Assembly (NCBI RefSeq): GCF_949987535.1
Contig: NC_080072.1
Location: 56,582,460-56,646,459, forward strand
Length of the DNA stretch: 64,000 nt
Reading direction: 5' to 3'
Origin: Balaenoptera acutorostrata
Taxonomy: Eukaryota; Chordata; Mammalia; Artiodactyla; Balaenopteridae
Shown: piece by piece, positions 1 to 64,000 of the stretch
Numbering within the stretch: the stretch's first letter is position 1
How the letters are laid out: each line of letters begins with the position of its first letter
The notes under the pieces: model-generated
Database searches by the model: none
Told to the model about the DNA's origin: nothing
Seen by the model: only the letters and a program-made list of their open reading frames with translations
Program-made: the position numbers and the translations under genes

Positions 1-60634
<60,634 letters not shown>

Positions 60635-61205
60635 ACAGCGGGGAGGTGGTGCTGCCTCTGTGCCTGCTCTCCAGGCAGCAGCTGGCTCAGGACCATCAGC
60701 TACCTCTGCCGCCGGGGGAAGACCTCTGCCATCGAGGCAGGGAGGCTGGGCCGGCTGGCCACCACTGACCGTACCATCGTGGCCTCTGACCCTCCTTCCG
60801 GTGCAGCGGCCTCGCCGGGATGCAGAACTCCCCTCCATCCACCCCTGAAGCACCCGGTTGGTTCTACTCCTGGCTTGCTGTGGCCTTCCCAGTTGTAAAA
60901 CCCTGTGCTCCTTGGATGCCGTTCTTATCTCAGACTGGCCCTACTATGTGACCTCTTTTGACTTTCTGTGCGCCACCAGGAAAGGTAACCAAGAGGACTA
61001 CCTAGTTCTTCATGCTGGGAACAACCAAACCAAGATTGTTCTGAAGCCTAAGGGACTGGCTTAATTCCCCTAAGTCCAGGAGCCTCAGCTTGGGTGAGGG
61101 AGACGGACCACTTTTATATATTACAGTGTGAGTGAGTGCTGAGCCCCTGCTCAAGGCTCCCCTGATCACCTCAGGCATAAAGCATGTGTTCCATCTTCTG
61201 GCCCT
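60635..61205 (+). other. MYO7A: MYO7A 3' UTR with polyadenylation region
   Basis: Non-coding after the TGA. A variant hexamer CATAAA lies at 61176-61181 (no AATAAA found nearby), followed by a GT-rich stretch at ~61205-61225. Cleavage is inferred at ~61195-61205. The exact end needs transcript data. Confidence 0.6.
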
Positions 61206-62445
61206 GTAGTGTCTTTGCTGGGGGAGGGGCAGGGTGTGGGGCTAGGACAGGGCCCTTTGGGGGAGTGGCCTATAGAACTGTCTCCTTGGTCTGTGCGTGC
61301 AGGGTCAAGCTGGTCTGGGGGTTGGTTGGGGGTGCTTAAAGGACTGGCTGGGCCTGGGGCAGGCTGAGGGGATGCTGCCCTGGGAGGCGGTGACCTAAGT
61401 GTGGATGGGCTGGAGATCCAGAGGGGGGACCAGCTTCTGGGCCTTACCTAGGGCCAGTGGATCAAGAGTGGCCCTTGCATCCTGCCAGAAGCATCTCCTT
61501 GGCTCATCAAGAAACCTCCAAGGACCTCAGGAACCATGCTGCCTTGGGATGAATCCTTACATCCAGTGGGTGCCTGTAAAATATTACTTTGTGACCAGGA
61601 TGGAACATACAAGTTTGGACATGACCTGGGCAGGTCCGGGGGTGGGGGATTCAGACAGGGAAGGTGTGATCTGGGGGTGGGCATCCTTCTGGGCTGTGGC
61701 TGGGATGAGCGCCTAGAGAAATGACAGGGGAGATGTTGGCATGTTTGTGATCTGTCCTCAAGGCCCCCCTGGTACTTCAGCACAGCCAGCCCAGCTCCAC
61801 TTGCCCTCACACACTCAAGGGTCTGGGGTCACCTGCATGTAGGTGACAAACCACTCCACAGGGAGTGCTATTCCTGTTCTCTCCAGATGCCTGTGCGGGA
61901 GGTGGAGGGGCTGGCTGGTGAAATGGAGGCCCCAAACCAGACAGCCCTGCTTTCTGGGATGACAACGCTGCCACCTGAGGCAGCCCTGCCCCACCAATGT
62001 TCACATGACTCCACAGTCAGCCCGGGATAAATCTGAGCCACAGGGAAGGTGCTGTGGTGTCTGCCCCTACACACCACCATATACATCGGAATATGAGCCC
62101 TGGAGGAGTGTGAATACCTGATGGGCACATAGTGGAACACAACTTGCTGCTTCTAACGCTGGGCTCCCACACAGGTATTCTCAGCTCTAGTTTCCCTTCA
62201 AGACCAAATGCCTTTGGGTGGACATGGGATTATGCCCATCACCCCACTGGGGAATCAGCCAATGACAAGCTATTAGGAAGCACCCACTGCACACTGTACG
62301 ACAGGATGTGCGTGTGGGATGAGATCGTTACCCCCGACTCGTGCCCATGCCACCTCTCCTTCTCTGACTCACTTTGGCACTCATCCCCTAGTCTTTGTCA
62401 GCCTGAGTGACCACAGAGGGTCTAAAGATTGCATCACTTACCTTC
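61206..62445. other. Intergenic gap between MYO7A and the - strand gene
   Basis: Tail-to-tail spacing of ~1.2 kb. No gene and no repeat I can name with confidence; short reading frames only. Confidence 0.5.
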
Positions 62446-62465
62446 CGAGTTCCTGAGAGGTTGCC

Positions 62466-62471
62466 TTTATT
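62466..62471 (-). other. Polyadenylation signal AATAAA (- strand)
   Basis: TTTATT on the + strand reads AATAAA on the - strand, 358 bases past the TGA at 62829-62831. Cleavage would fall at ~62440-62450. Confidence 0.6.
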
Positions 62472-62828
62472 TACATGCTGATGTTCACCACAGCCACTCC
62501 TTTAGTGGGGAATGTTATGAAGGTTAGGATGAGACAAATCCTGTGACACCCAGAGAGCAACCAGTTCCAGCTCCAAGACCAAAACTTTTTTCCCTTTGCT
62601 CATGCCCTTGAGATGAAGGCTAGACCAAAATGGTTTTCCTGAGAGCCTCCGGGATCTGCTGCACTCCTTTCTTGACCCCTCTCTACCATCAGGTCACCCT
62701 GGGGCACAGAGAGGAAGAAGAAGAAGGGGGCAAGTTGTGGCTAATTCTTCTCTGAAGACAGCCCAAAGGAGGAGAAGGACATGCTGGATGTGGTGGAAAC
62801 CATCATAAAAGAGGATTATTGGGAGGAT

Positions 62829-63162
62829 TCAATAGTAGGGGTGCTTTTCAGGTTCTGTTTCAGGAGGAGGGTCCTCCACAGAGGGAACTGTTGGTTCATC
62901 TGCCTCCAAGGTAGGCAATGCACTTTGGAGGGTGGCCTCTCTGCTGGCCTCTGAGGTGGGTGCCTGGGTGGGTTCAAAGGCCGGCTCGGTGGGCACCGGC
63001 TGTCTAACAGCATCCTAGGGCGGTATCGTTGGTTTGGTGGTTTCCTCAACAGGCTCTGGTATGATGGCTTTAGAGCCTGAGCGTTCCCTTTCGCTCTTGG
63101 TTAAAGTCCAGGGCTTTCCATAACTTTCAAAGCTTTGTCTCGGAGGCTTGCCCTTGGAGTTT
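62829..63162 (-). CDS. GDPD4: Terminal exon of a - strand gene, probably GDPD4, with an in-frame TAG
   Basis: A strong acceptor (reverse strand tgttgtcttttctatcccacag at 63163-63184) precedes an open frame: NSKGKPPRQSFESYGKPW, then SERERSGSKAIIPEPVEE, to TAG at 63017-63015. The same frame stays open for 61 more codons (EPTQAPTSEASREAT ... EPEKHPYY) to TGA at 62831-62829. Composition is Pro/Glu/Thr-rich on both sides, suggesting a disordered C-terminal tail. Assignment to GDPD4, a glycerophosphodiester phosphodiesterase-domain membrane protein, rests on human gene order (MYO7A and GDPD4 tail to tail on 11q13.5), because no catalytic domain falls in the window. Whether TAG or TGA is the real end is unresolved. 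Confidence 0.6.
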
Positions 63163-63184
63163 CTGTGGGATAGAAAAGACAACA

Positions 63185-64000
63185 ACACAGATTCCTCCAA
63201 AGTCACTTCTCGAATCTTTGCCAGTCATATGGTAAAATTCTAGTCATCTTTAAAATGTTAGCCCCTCACTTACCATCTCAGATACTTTCCCCCTAGCTCT
63301 CTCCCTATCCAGGCTTTGGGAAGACTTTTCTTTGGTCCTCAATTCATCAAGGTGCTGGAGTTTAAGAGCCTATTGCGTAAGGTTCTAACTCACCATGGAA
63401 GCCCTCAGAAGGCAGAGATTGACATTTGCTTAAAGTTCATGCATTTCACAACCACTGTTCCCGAAGCAGTTTGAATAGAAACATGAACACATCCTCCATT
63501 AGAACGCGAGCTTTTTAGGGACAGAGACTTTGTCTTGCTTGCCACCACATGTACGGTGCTCAAGAGTGTCTGTCACACAGTAATTGCTCAAAAAATTGTT
63601 TTTTTTTTCTCTAACTGAATGATAGAAAAAATAGATGATGGAGACTTTTTCTAGTAATGGAGCTAGGAAACTGACTCTTATCAAAGACAAATTTAAAAAC
63701 GGATAATATACAAAACCAAGAAAACATCTTAAAATTATCTAAGAATTACAATATACTGAGGAACTGTGGAGCAGGAATCTAGAAGAGGGTGAGAATCCAA
63801 AGAGGTAAGCCCTAAACTCAGTTATTTTTGCCCTGAGTGTAATTTCAATCTTGAAGAAACAGTTGCACACATGAGCTACATTTTTTTGTCAGCTTCACAG
63901 GAGGAAGCGGATTTTTATTGCACTTGAATTTGTAGGTCAATTCCATGACAACCAATATCTACCATATTAGGTTTGCAAATTCATGACTGTGTTATGTTGC
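63185..64000 (-). other. Intron of the - strand gene; L2 fragment at 63497-63620
   Basis: 63497-63620 ('gacagagactttgtcttgcttgcc', 'cacagtaattgctcaaaaaattg') is a LINE-2 end. No further exon is recognised up to the window edge. Confidence 0.5.

Overview
This window is mammalian genomic DNA. It carries the 3' half of MYO7A (unconventional myosin VIIa) on the + strand, from inside the first MyTH4 domain to the stop codon and polyadenylation site. The tail-to-tail neighbour on the - strand is probably GDPD4. The tRNA-derived SINEs (CHR type, with an A-box/B-box head, a TTTATTTA-rich tail and a GGGAAGCCC-like edge) and the L1 5' UTR types point to a cetartiodactyl, most likely a cetacean; that is a recognition-based inference. 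I count 25 MYO7A coding exons whose phases all join. They encode 1164 residues plus stop, which would be residues ~1052-2215 if total length equals the human 2215-residue isoform.

Layout: 1-7587 holds seven exons (first MyTH4, start of first FERM). One intron, 7588-34331 (26.7 kb), is filled by a pile of nested antisense L1 retrotransposons, seven tRNA-derived SINEs and a processed pseudogene of C11orf54. The whole pile lies between one 14-bp target-site duplication (7836-7849 and 33328-33341). 34332-45120 holds ten exons (rest of FERM1, SH3, second MyTH4, start of FERM2). They include an alternative 3' splice site that adds 38 residues and a probable U12-type AT-AC intron. Intron 45121-53568 contains a 7-kb full-length young antisense L1 with a 13-bp duplication. 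53569-60634 holds the last eight exons (FERM2). 61206-62445 is intergenic. 62446-64000 contains the terminal exon and 3' UTR of the - strand gene.

The exons work together as one tail: two MyTH4-FERM modules separated by an SH3 domain, which bind partners such as harmonin, SANS/USH1G and whirlin in inner-ear hair bundles and retina (family knowledge). No bacterial-type operon, CRISPR or novel gene system is present. The most interesting observations are the U12-type AT-AC intron, the resolved L1 nest with evidence for a homologous deletion, the near-intact L1 lying 388 bp upstream of an exon, the splice-variant peptide apparently derived from a tandem repeat, and an in-frame TAG in the last exon of the neighbouring gene.
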